Assembly (NCBI GenBank): GCA_029256185.1 | Contig: JAQSYI010000024.1 | Coordinates: 1-64,000, forward strand | Length of the DNA stretch: 64,000 nt | Source: Paenibacillaceae bacterium | GTDB lineage: Bacteria; Bacillota; Bacilli; Paenibacillales; NBRC-103111 | Direction: 5' to 3' | Part shown: positions 16,276 through 23,949 of the stretch, in pieces | How positions within the stretch are numbered: the stretch's first letter is position 1 | Layout: each line of letters starts with the position of its first letter | Translations under genes and position numbers: made by a program | The notes under the pieces: generated by a model | Seen by the model: the letters and a program-made list of their open reading frames with translations, nothing else | Database searches by the model: none | What the model was told of the DNA's origin: nothing

Positions 16276-16390
16276 GGGGCGTATATCTCTTGTCTTCAGC
16301 TCAGACACGTTTTGGGGTCCAGTCTGATTGGAAGAAGAGCCGTATGTAACTGTTCCCAAAAAAACTCGCAGCCAAGAGATATACGTCCCC
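16276..16390 (-). other. Large inverted repeat in the pgk-tpiA intercistronic RNA
   Basis: GGGGCGTATATCTCTTG (16276-16292) is complementary to CAAGAGATATACGTCCCC (16373-16390) over about 17 bp with one inserted base. It encloses a smaller hairpin (TCAGAC 16301-16306 with GTCTGA 16322-16327). In the transcript this would form a roughly 115-nt closed structure 72 nt before tpiA. There is no U-run, so it is not a plain terminator. It may be a processing or stability element; no known riboswitch was recognised. Confidence 0.55.
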
Positions 16391-16453
16391 TTCCCGTCCG
16401 GTCAGGGCATCAAAAATTGCAACGGCAGCAATCACTGCCTATTTTTCATACCA

Positions 16454-17638
16454 TTACTTATCGTTCAGGGCTACAACGCCGGGAAGGGCTTTGCCTTCCA
16501 TGAACTCCAGGGAAGCGCCGCCGCCTGTGGAGATATGGTCCATCTTGCTGCCCAGGTTAAACTTCTCAACAGCTGCCGCGGAGTCGCCGCCGCCGATTAC
16601 GGTATAGCCCGCTGTTTCGGCACAAGCTTCGCCCACCGTCTTGGTTCCGGCTGCGAATGCGTCCATTTCAAACACACCCATCGGTCCGTTCCAGACAACC
16701 AGCTTGGATTTCTTGATGGTGTCCGCATAGATTGCAGCGGTTTTAGGTCCAATATCCAGACCCATCCAGCCGTCAGGAATTGCATCAGCATCCACAGTCT
16801 TGGTATTGGCGTTGGCATCGAACTTGTCGGCTACCACCACGTCTACGGGGATCAGCAGATTCACGCCTTTTTCCTTGGCCTTATTAATGAAGGACAGGGC
16901 CAGATCAACCTTCTCTTCATCCACCAGAGAGCTGCCGATGCCATAGCCTTGGGCCTTCAGGAAGGTGAAGCACAAGCCGCCGCCTAAGATCAGGTTGTCG
17001 GACAGGTTAATCAGGTTGTCAATGACGTCGATCTTGTCCTTCACCTTGGCGCCGCCAATGATGGCGGTGAACGGACGCTCCGGATTGGAGAGAGCCTTGC
17101 CCAGCACGTCCAGCTCCTTTTCCATCAGCAGACCGGAAACAGCCGGCAGGTAGGAAGCGATGCCTGCAGTGGAGGAATGCGCCCGGTGGGCTGCACCGAA
17201 TGCATCGTTGACGAACAGATCAGCCAGCTCAGCGAATTGCTTGGCCAGCTCGGCATCATTCTTTTCCTCGCCCTTATAGAAGCGGACGTTTTCCAGAACC
17301 AGCACATCACCGTTGTTCAGTTCGGCGATCTGTGCCTTCACTGCATCGCCTACTGCTTCGTCAGCCTTGGCTACAGGCTTGCCCAACAGCTCGGACAGAC
17401 GGATAGCGGCAGGAGTCAAGCGCATGCTGTCTACGAACTCGCCCTTGGGACGGCCCATGTGGGACGCCAGAATAACCTTCGCGCCCTGCTCAATCAGATA
17501 TTTAATGGTAGGCAGTGTTTCGCGGATCCGGGTATCATCGGTAATGGCGCCGTTTTCCAACGGCACATTGAAGTCAACGCGGACGAATACGCGTTTGCCG
17601 GCCAGATCGGCTACATCACGAATGCTCTTCTTGTTCAT
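16454..17638 (-). CDS. pgk: Phosphoglycerate kinase
   Basis: 394 aa. It transfers the acyl phosphate of 1,3-bisphosphoglycerate to ADP. Family motifs: RVFVRVDFNVPL at the N-terminus, SHMGRPKG, FVNDAFGAAHRAHSST, GGAKVKDKI, and the C-terminal WNGPMGVFE and GGGDSAAA nucleotide-binding segments. The start at 17638 has GGAGG upstream; a longer frame from 17683 adds 15 unlikely residues. It is separated from gap by a 129-nt gap with a stable hairpin. Confidence 0.98.
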   Translation of the reverse strand: MNKKSIRDVADLAGKRVFVRVDFNVPLENGAITDDTRIRETLPTIKYLIEQGAKVILASHMGRPKGEFVDSMRLTPAAIRLSELLGKPVAKADEAVGDAVKAQIAELNNGDVLVLENVRFYKGEEKNDAELAKQFAELADLFVNDAFGAAHRAHSSTAGIASYLPAVSGLLMEKELDVLGKALSNPERPFTAIIGGAKVKDKIDVIDNLINLSDNLILGGGLCFTFLKAQGYGIGSSLVDEEKVDLALSFINKAKEKGVNLLIPVDVVVADKFDANANTKTVDADAIPDGWMGLDIGPKTAAIYADTIKKSKLVVWNGPMGVFEMDAFAAGTKTVGEACAETAGYTVIGGGDSAAAVEKFNLGSKMDHISTGGGASLEFMEGKALPGVVALNDK

Positions 17639-17705
17639 TTTATTGCCTCCGCTCATATGGAATGAAACTTTCGCAGAAATCATAACCGCACGCCGATCAT
17701 TTTTA

Positions 17706-17739
17706 AGAGCGGAAACGACTTCTGGTCTGTTTCCGCTCT
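17706..17739 (-). other. Stable hairpin between gap and pgk
   Basis: AGAGCGGAAAC (17706-17716) pairs perfectly with GTTTCCGCTCT (17729-17739) around a 12-nt loop. No U-run follows on the minus strand. Its position resembles the gapA-pgk boundary in Bacillus, where the operon mRNA is processed and gapA message is stabilised. Function here is inferred. Confidence 0.6.
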
Positions 17740-17767
17740 ATGGGGTATACGTTGTTTTGGAGCGCTA

Positions 17768-18775
17768 TTACTTAGCCAGCTTTGCGAAGTATTCCAAGGT
17801 GCGGATCAGTTGGGCTGTGTAGGACATTTCGTTGTCGTACCAGGAAACAGTCTTCACCAGCTGCTTGTCGCCAACGGTTTGAACCTTGGTTTGAGTAGCG
17901 TCGAACAAGGAGCCGTAAGTGCAGCCGATTACGTCGGAGGATACGATTTCGTCTTCGGTATAGCCGAAGGATTCGTTGGCAGCAGCCTTCATGGCGGCGT
18001 TGATTTCATCAGCAGTTACTTTCTTCTCCAGTACAGTAACCAGCTCAGTCAGGGAGCCTGTAGGAGTAGGAACACGTTGGGCTGCGCCGTCCAGCTTGCC
18101 CTTCAGTGCAGGAATAACCAGGCCGATAGCCTTAGCTGCACCGGTGGTGTTAGGGATAATGTTCTCGGCAGCAGCGCGTGCACGGCGGAAGTCGCCTTTG
18201 CGGTGCGGAGCGTCAAGAGTGTTTTGGTCGCCGGTGTAAGCATGAATAGTAGTCATCAAGCCTTGAACCACGCCGAATTGGTCATTCAACACCTTAGCCA
18301 TGGGAGCCAGGCAGTTGGTGGTGCAGGAAGCGCCGGAGATAACGGTTTCGGTACCGTCCAGGATTTCATGGTTGGTGTTGTATACGACAGTCTTGATTTC
18401 GCCTGTTGCAGGAGCGGAGATAACAACCTTCTTAGCGCCGCCCTTCAGATGCTTTTCAGCAGCTTCTTGAGTTACGAAGAAGCCTGTGCATTCCAGAACA
18501 ATCTCAACGCCCAGGTCGCCCCAAGGCAGTTCTTCGGGCTTGGCATTGGCCAGAACCTTAACTTCCTTGCCGTTAACCTTGAAGAAACCGTCGTGAACTT
18601 CAACTTCACCCTTGAAAGGTCCTTGCGTTGTATCATATTTCAACAGATGAGCCAACATTTTTGCGTCGGTCAAGTCGTTGATTGCTACTACTTCGATTCC
18701 TTCTACTTCTTGGATACGACGGAACGCCAGACGGCCAATCCGTCCAAAACCGTTAATGCCCACTTTTACACTCAT
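17768..18775 (-). CDS. gap: Glyceraldehyde-3-phosphate dehydrogenase
   Basis: 335 aa. NAD-dependent oxidation of glyceraldehyde 3-phosphate. The Rossmann motif INGFGRIGR opens the protein, ASCTTNCLAP carries the catalytic Cys, and the conserved HAYTGDQ, RRARAAAENIIP, RVPTPTGS and SWYDNE(M)S segments follow. Together with the placement directly behind the regulator cggR this marks the glycolytic (GapA-type) enzyme rather than the gluconeogenic one. RBS AGGAGG precedes the ATG. Confidence 0.97.
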   Translation of the reverse strand: MSVKVGINGFGRIGRLAFRRIQEVEGIEVVAINDLTDAKMLAHLLKYDTTQGPFKGEVEVHDGFFKVNGKEVKVLANAKPEELPWGDLGVEIVLECTGFFVTQEAAEKHLKGGAKKVVISAPATGEIKTVVYNTNHEILDGTETVISGASCTTNCLAPMAKVLNDQFGVVQGLMTTIHAYTGDQNTLDAPHRKGDFRRARAAAENIIPNTTGAAKAIGLVIPALKGKLDGAAQRVPTPTGSLTELVTVLEKKVTADEINAAMKAAANESFGYTEDEIVSSDVIGCTYGSLFDATQTKVQTVGDKQLVKTVSWYDNEMSYTAQLIRTLEYFAKLAK

Positions 18776-18853
18776 TGCTCTTTTCCTCCTAAAAATTAAA
18801 TTTAATATCTCAAGACGGCTGGATGGCCATCAAGATAACATCATAAACCATAC

Positions 18854-19873
18854 TCAGGATTCAAGCATCTCCAGCGCTGCCGCCTCATCGGTCACCAGCA
18901 CATGGTCGCAGCCGAATCTCATGACAGCAGCAATGCTCCGGGCCTTGGACTTGCCGCCGGCTACTGCAATCACAACCTCGGTCTTCTGAATATCCTCCAG
19001 CTTCAGCCCTACAGTCGGCATCTTATGGATCATGGTTCCACTGGCGTCAAAATAATAGCCAAAGGCTTCCGCCACCGCGCCTTCCTGCTTCAACTGCTCG
19101 ATAGTGCCGCTGTCGATCTTTCTTCTTTTGGCCATAAGACTAGCTTCCCCGATTCCATGAACAAGCATTCGGGTCTGGCCGATTACACCGATGATTTCCT
19201 GAATATTGGGCTCCTGAATCAAAGAGAGATAAGCTTCTTCCCCCAGATGATCCGGTACATGCAGCAGCCGGTATTGCCCGCCGCATTTCTTGGCCATCGT
19301 GGACGCGATCGTATTGGCCTGAAAGTCCACGCTTTCTCCCAGTCCACCCCGGGCCGGTACGAACAAACTGCTCTTCAACTGCGGCGTCGGGCTGATATGG
19401 TTGGCAACCTCCGCCATGGTGGAGCCTCCCGTAACGGCTACAACGCCTTCCTTCGCGGCCATCTTGCGCACTGCGGCAGCGCCTGCCCGTCCCAGCTCAA
19501 TCTTGGCGAAGGGCGAAGTGTCCGAATCCCCGGGAACCACAACCGCAGAATCCATGCCGAAGCGGGCGCGGAGCTTGTCTTCCAGCTCTGACAAACCGAA
19601 GAGCTCCCGTACCATAGGCTCAATAGCTTGAAGAAGCTGCTCGCCGGAAACACTCACGCGCATACCGAAGCTCTCGATTTCCAGCAGGCCCTGGGCCTTC
19701 AGAAAGTCGATCTCGCTTCTCAGCACTCTCTCCGTCATGTCCAGAGTGGAGGCCAAGGTTCTTCTTCCAATAACGCGGGAGAGCATGATATGGTGCAGGA
19801 TCGTATAGCGCTTCCTCATGGTGTCCATTAAATCCGGCAGAAGCTGCTTTTGAATATCAAGCACGGACCTCAT
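18854..19873 (-). CDS. cggR: Central glycolytic genes regulator CggR (SorC family)
   Basis: 339 aa. The N-terminal winged helix-turn-helix (about 20-75, with SRVIGRRTLASTLDMTERVLRSEI) is followed by a sugar-phosphate-binding SorC domain (VAVTGGSTMAEVANH; FVPARGGLGE; GGKSKARSIAAVMR). In Bacillus it represses the cggR-gapA operon and is released by fructose 1,6-bisphosphate. I chose the start at 19873, preceded by CAGGAG; a much longer frame runs back through the operator and promoter and cannot be real. The gene heads the operon, and its operator is visible 25 nt upstream. Confidence 0.95.
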   Translation of the reverse strand: MRSVLDIQKQLLPDLMDTMRKRYTILHHIMLSRVIGRRTLASTLDMTERVLRSEIDFLKAQGLLEIESFGMRVSVSGEQLLQAIEPMVRELFGLSELEDKLRARFGMDSAVVVPGDSDTSPFAKIELGRAGAAAVRKMAAKEGVVAVTGGSTMAEVANHISPTPQLKSSLFVPARGGLGESVDFQANTIASTMAKKCGGQYRLLHVPDHLGEEAYLSLIQEPNIQEIIGVIGQTRMLVHGIGEASLMAKRRKIDSGTIEQLKQEGAVAEAFGYYFDASGTMIHKMPTVGLKLEDIQKTEVVIAVAGGKSKARSIAAVMRFGCDHVLVTDEAAALEMLES

Positions 19874-19897
19874 CTTCTCACTCCTGCAAACATATTG

Positions 19898-19933
19898 GAC
19901 CGGAAATGTCCCACACGTACTTCTTTGGTCCCA
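19898..19933 (-). promoter_or_regulatory. CggR operator (two direct half-sites)
   Basis: On the minus strand the sequence reads TGGGAC-N6-AGTA-N4-TGGGAC-N6-GGTC. This has exactly the spacing of the Bacillus operator CGGGAC-N6-TGTC-N4-CGGGAC-N6-TGTC. It lies about 40-75 nt after the predicted transcription start and 25 nt before cggR, where a bound repressor would block elongation. Confidence 0.85.
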
Positions 19934-19979
19934 GCATACGATGAGAATGCCTCTTATTGGAGTAACTCTCACTCCTAAC

Positions 19980-20008
19980 ATTCTATTCCTCTTGGCAAGA
20001 AAAAGCAA
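19980..20008 (-). promoter_or_regulatory. Sigma-A promoter of the cggR glycolytic operon
   Basis: TTGCTT (20008-20003), a 17-nt spacer and TAGAAT (19985-19980) on the minus strand. The predicted start near 19973 puts the CggR operator in the leader. Confidence 0.7.
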
Positions 20009-20120
20009 GAATACGGCAACGCTTTCATATGTGAAGTTTTTATTTGCAGACTGGCCTTGCTTTTTGGCCGATGGTGTCATATAATAACTCTTGCCGCCTC
20101 AAAAAGAGAGGTGCCAGCAC

Positions 20121-20195
20121 GCGCCCGTGGTCCAATGGATATGACGTAGGCCTCCGGAGCCTGAGATTGAGGTTCGATTCCTCACGGGCGCGCCA
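20121..20195 (+). tRNA. tRNA-Arg (anticodon CCG)
   Basis: Acceptor arms GCGCCCG and CGGGCGC pair fully. The anticodon loop CTCCGGA carries CCG, and the T-loop GTTCGATTC is standard. The 3' CCA is encoded (20193-20195). It is a single gene followed by its own terminator. Confidence 0.95.
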
Positions 20196-20210
20196 TTATA
20201 TCTACAGTAC

Positions 20211-20235
20211 AGCAGCCGGATAGGCTGCTTTTTTG
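20211..20235 (+). terminator. Terminator after tRNA-Arg
   Basis: AGCAGCC (20211-20217) and GGCTGCT (20223-20229) pair around GGATA, followed by six T. Confidence 0.85.
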
Positions 20236-20306
20236 CATGTCCTGAACTTGTGCTGGAGGCTGCATATAGGGGGATATGCGGCCTGTATTCAACCCGTTCA
20301 GATTTA

Positions 20307-20346
20307 TTTGACCTTTCTTGACTTTTGACCTTCATTGACTTAAGAT
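20307..20346 (+). promoter_or_regulatory. clpP promoter with two tandem CtsR boxes
   Basis: Two heptad pairs lie head to tail: TTTGACC-TTT-CTTGACT (20307-20323) and TTTGACC-TTC-ATTGACT (20324-20340). Both match the CtsR heat-shock operator, TTTGACY-N3-TTTGACY on this strand. The promoter TTGACT (20318-20323), 17 nt, TAAGAT (20341-20346) overlaps them, so bound CtsR would block RNA polymerase. Confidence 0.85.
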
Positions 20347-20429
20347 GTTCTTAACGCAGCATCCATTGTCCATACTAACAGTGAAGACACCCGATGCGAG
20401 ATGAACAATTTGAGGGAGGGAATTGTACC

Positions 20430-21020
20430 ATGAGCTTGATTCCTATGGTCGTAGAACAAGACGGACGAGGCGAAAGAGCCTACGATATTTACTCGCGGCT
20501 TCTGAAGGACCGCATCATCTTCCTGGGCAGCGCCATCAATGATGCAGTAGCCAACGCCATTGTAGCCCAGTTGCTGTTCCTGGATGCCCAGGACCCGGAG
20601 AAAGATATTAATCTCTACATTAATTCGCCTGGGGGCTCCATCACCTCCGGTATGGCTATCTATGATACGATGCAATTCATCAAAGCGGACGTCTCCACCA
20701 TCTGTGTCGGCATGGCCGCTTCCATGGGCGCGTTCCTGCTCACCGCAGGGGCCAAGGGCAAGCGTTTTGCGCTGCCCAACAGCGAAGTGATGATTCACCA
20801 GCCTTTGGGCGGAGCGGAAGGGCAAGCCTCCGACATCAAGATTCGCGCCGACCGCATCATCAAGATGCGCGACAAGCTTAACCACATCATGGCCGAGCGC
20901 AGCGGACAGCCGTTCGAGCGCCTGGAGAAGGATACGGACCGCGACAACTTCATGAGCGCCGAAGAAGCGCTGAACTATGGCTTGATCGACAAGGTCATTC
21001 AACCGACCCGCATCAAATAA
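20430..21020 (+). CDS. clpP: ATP-dependent Clp protease proteolytic subunit
   Basis: 196 aa serine peptidase that forms the tetradecameric chamber used by ClpX and ClpC to degrade regulators, misfolded proteins and tmRNA-tagged chains. The catalytic triad is visible: Ser in GMAASMGAFL, His in VMIHQP, and Asp in the following helix region (KDTDRDNFM). The oxyanion and processing motif NSPGGSI is intact. The start at 20430 has GGGAGGG upstream; an in-frame ATG 36 bases earlier adds 12 non-conserved residues. Transcription is expected to be heat-inducible through the CtsR boxes. Confidence 0.97.
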   Translation: MSLIPMVVEQDGRGERAYDIYSRLLKDRIIFLGSAINDAVANAIVAQLLFLDAQDPEKDINLYINSPGGSITSGMAIYDTMQFIKADVSTICVGMAASMGAFLLTAGAKGKRFALPNSEVMIHQPLGGAEGQASDIKIRADRIIKMRDKLNHIMAERSGQPFERLEKDTDRDNFMSAEEALNYGLIDKVIQPTRIK

Positions 21021-21034
21021 ACCACACCTGCCCA

Positions 21035-21066
21035 AGCCTCCGGATCTTGATCCGGAGGCTTTTTTG
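21035..21066 (+). terminator. Terminator of clpP
   Basis: A 12-bp perfect stem, AGCCTCCGGATC with GATCCGGAGGCT, followed by a T-run of six. Confidence 0.92.
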
Positions 21067-21368
21067 AGTCTGATCGGTGTGGCAGGTCCGCCAGGTCTTG
21101 GCAGGTCAGATGCAACACATTGAATATTGTCAATCCATCACACCTTCTCGCCTGCACCATGTAAGCTGCTGCACTGAGGGCCGATGTGAAGCAGCATTCA
21201 TATAGATTGGCCTCTCCAGCGCCAGCACTGGCCTATTCTATGCGAAATTTCATACAGAATGGGCCTCCCTAGCTCAGCACTGGCCTATTCTATGCGAAAT
21301 TTCATACAGAATGGCCTCCCCAGCGCCGCCGCTGGCCTATTCTATGCGAAATTTCATATTAGTCCCCT
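21067..21368. repeat. Intergenic region with three 52-nt tandem repeats
   Basis: Units begin at 21228, 21280 and 21332 (the last is partial), with a diverged copy just before. Each has CTGGCCTATTCTATGCGAAA followed by TTTCATACAGAATGG, an imperfect dyad around GAAATTTC. The repeats end about ten bases before the GH94 stop codon. The first 130 bases after the clpP terminator hold nothing I recognise. The array could act as a bidirectional stop or a protein-binding site; function is unknown. Confidence 0.75.
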
Positions 21369-23807
21369 TTAGTCCGTTGGCACACCTGCCGCTCCCAGCT
21401 TCACCAGAATGCTGGCGGCCGATTTTCCCGCAAGCATAGAGGCGGGAACAACCGGCAGGCTATCCGCGGGAACACCAACACCGTCAACGGTGATGCTTTC
21501 CACACCGCTTTCCGCTCCATGGGGGTTCTCCACAAGAATGGAAGCCGTACAATTGCGGAATAGCCGCTTCACCGTGAAGGACTTCCACGCGTTGGGAATG
21601 CACGGATCGATGCGGAGTCCTGCCAGGACCGGACGCACACCCAGGAGGTACTGGGTGGCTACCACATCCATCCAGGCAGCGGTTCCGCTGATCTGCGAGA
21701 CATTGGCCCAGCCGAAGCGGTCATTCTCCGGACCGACAATATTACTGACCCAGGCATAAGGCTCCGCCTGGTATCTCTCCAGCCCGATCTTCTGCAGGGC
21801 CGCATGGGGAACCAATTGAGTGAAGTAATCCCAGGCTCCCGTGCCGTTGCCAAGGAGAGCTTCGGCCATAATTACCCAGGTGTTGGAATGGCAGAAGACT
21901 GCGCCGTTCTCCCCGCAGCCGGGGCCATACCCTGTGAAGGGATCGGATACCTTCGGCCATGTAGCAAAGCCCGGCATCAGTTTTTTGACTCCGACGCCCA
22001 CCGCCAGATGCTCCCTGACCGCATTCATTCCCTGCCGCTGCCGCTCCTTATCCCCTACGCCGCTCAACACCGCCCAGCTCTGGGGATTCAAGAACAGCCT
22101 GCCGAATTCCGACTCCCGGCTTCCTACGGGAATTCCGTCGTCGTCAAAGCCGCGCAGCCACCAGTCCCCGTCCCAGGCGCAGGCGAGAATCGCTTCCTCC
22201 TGACGGTGCAGACAATCCAGGAGCCATTGCACCTCCTGCTTCCGCCCCGCTGACTGGGCAATCTCAACCAAGAGCCGCAGGCTCATGACATACTGCTGCC
22301 CGGCGAACACAGATTCCCCCAAGCCTCTTTGCGAGAACTTGCCGATAATATCGTTCCAGTCGCCCTTCAGGGTCAGCGGCAGCCTGTGGGCCCCCAGATG
22401 AGCTTCGGTAAAGCTCACCGCGGCCAGCATGTGCTCCCAGACTGTTCTGGCAGCAGCGGGGCTTATGCTGTCCTCTGCCAGAAAGGGAACCTCCCGGTCC
22501 AATAGACCTGCATCTCCCGTTTCCGCCAAGATGGCATAAAGCAGCAGCGGCAGCCACAGATGATTGTCGGAATGGAGGCTGTCATCGGGCAAGCGGTCGT
22601 TGATGAACGGGATAGAATGAACCGTCCGCCCGTCGGCGTATTGGTGGGACAGCAGAAATTCCAGCATCTCTGCGGCCCACTCCGGCTTGCGGTAAGCGAT
22701 TGCCAGCATGTCCTGGCAGCTGTCCCGGAAGCCGAAGCCCCGGACTCCCGGCGCATGGGTGTTCACGGAGCGGGAATAGCGCGCCGTATGAACGCTGTTC
22801 ACCGGGCTCCACAGCTTGATTTGCCGCTCCGCATCCTTATCCGGCAGATCGCAGTCAAGCACGTTCAGATGGTTCCGCCACCAGTCCTCCAGCTTCCGCT
22901 CCTGCTGTTCCAGCACCAGAGGGTCGCGGAGCTGCTCCAGATCTGCGGCCAGCTTTTCCTTGGCCGCTCCAAACTCCAGCAACGCCCCTGGAGCCACTCC
23001 CAAGAAGAAAGTGAAACGTTTCTCCTCCCCTGCGCCGATGCATACGTCATGGTGCAGCGCCGCGCAAGGTTCCCCTGTTGACAGGGATTCGTTGCCGCAG
23101 CTTCCCCGCTCCACCGCCGCCGGGTTGCTCTCGTCCCGGTACGGCCCCATAAAGGCGTCACGGCTGCCGCTCCAGCTTGACAGAGGGGTATCCGAAGCAA
23201 AATAAACAAGGGGCACCGATTCTTTGTCGGGATGATATTGAAAATGATGCAAATACAAAACGGCGTCCGCAGCCTGATCATGCCATGTCTTGAGCATATG
23301 TCTCCAGTAATAGCCCGCAAACATCTCCTGCCGCCAGACCAGCTGGGACAATTCCACATAAGCGAACACATCCAGCCTTGCCGTCTCCCGCCCCAGATTC
23401 TTCAGGTCCAGCTTCCACACCAGCGCGTCATAATCCGGCGCGACGAACAGAGTGAGCGTTGCCTGCAGACCGTCTTTTACACCGGTGAATATGGTCTTCC
23501 CCGGCTGATGCACCGCTCTCCACTGATCGGGAGCAACGCCGCAAGGGCGAACGGAAGGAGACCAGGCTGAACCGTCCTTCCGGCGGATGTATGTGTAGAA
23601 ACCGGGAGAATCAATAGGCAGATGATGCATCCTGTATCTGGAAATACGGTAGTTGACCGGGTCCTTCCACCAGGCAAATCCGCCTCCCGCCTGGGAGACA
23701 AAAGCATGCAGCCTGCCATTAGAAAGATAATTGATCCAAGGCGCAGGCAAATCGAATTTCTCGATGTGAATCGCCCGGCCGGAATCGTCAAAACGGTAAG
23801 CATTCAT
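21369..23807 (-). CDS. GH94 glycoside phosphorylase (cellobiose phosphorylase-like)
   Basis: 812 aa, the length of cellobiose phosphorylase. It would split a beta-disaccharide with phosphate to give a sugar 1-phosphate, saving ATP. N-terminal beta-sandwich (to about 290), then an (alpha/alpha)6 barrel with GFGFRDSCQDML (357-368) and GDWND (482-486), the segment that holds the family's general acid, and a C-terminal jelly roll (GLRIDPCIPNAW, ITVDG). No signal peptide, so intracellular. Cellobiose and laminaribiose enzymes share these motifs and substrate cannot be read from sequence. It is the last gene of the glycan cluster, 142 nt after the GH26-like gene; RBS AGAGGG. Confidence 0.85.
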   Translation of the reverse strand: MNAYRFDDSGRAIHIEKFDLPAPWINYLSNGRLHAFVSQAGGGFAWWKDPVNYRISRYRMHHLPIDSPGFYTYIRRKDGSAWSPSVRPCGVAPDQWRAVHQPGKTIFTGVKDGLQATLTLFVAPDYDALVWKLDLKNLGRETARLDVFAYVELSQLVWRQEMFAGYYWRHMLKTWHDQAADAVLYLHHFQYHPDKESVPLVYFASDTPLSSWSGSRDAFMGPYRDESNPAAVERGSCGNESLSTGEPCAALHHDVCIGAGEEKRFTFFLGVAPGALLEFGAAKEKLAADLEQLRDPLVLEQQERKLEDWWRNHLNVLDCDLPDKDAERQIKLWSPVNSVHTARYSRSVNTHAPGVRGFGFRDSCQDMLAIAYRKPEWAAEMLEFLLSHQYADGRTVHSIPFINDRLPDDSLHSDNHLWLPLLLYAILAETGDAGLLDREVPFLAEDSISPAAARTVWEHMLAAVSFTEAHLGAHRLPLTLKGDWNDIIGKFSQRGLGESVFAGQQYVMSLRLLVEIAQSAGRKQEVQWLLDCLHRQEEAILACAWDGDWWLRGFDDDGIPVGSRESEFGRLFLNPQSWAVLSGVGDKERQRQGMNAVREHLAVGVGVKKLMPGFATWPKVSDPFTGYGPGCGENGAVFCHSNTWVIMAEALLGNGTGAWDYFTQLVPHAALQKIGLERYQAEPYAWVSNIVGPENDRFGWANVSQISGTAAWMDVVATQYLLGVRPVLAGLRIDPCIPNAWKSFTVKRLFRNCTASILVENPHGAESGVESITVDGVGVPADSLPVVPASMLAGKSAASILVKLGAAGVPTD

Positions 23808-23949
23808 ATTTTAATGCCCTCTTTTCCGGATAATCTGTTTACACAGCGCTTTCAGCAGGCATTCCACCCGTTCGAAGAAGCAGGGCTACCCCTTTCATGT
23901 CCAAGCCGGATACGAAAATTAAAAAAGAAGACGCTGCGGCCTGTCATGC

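Noticed and set aside
17810..18799. Long plus-strand reading frame opposite gap
   Set aside because: Antisense shadow of glyceraldehyde-3-phosphate dehydrogenase.
19874..20080. 69-residue N-terminal extension of CggR
   Set aside because: It spans the promoter and operator; the protein family begins at the ATG at 19873.
21195..21360. CRISPR array of 52-nt spacing
   Set aside because: The whole 52-nt unit is repeated, not just a short repeat, so it is a tandem repeat.
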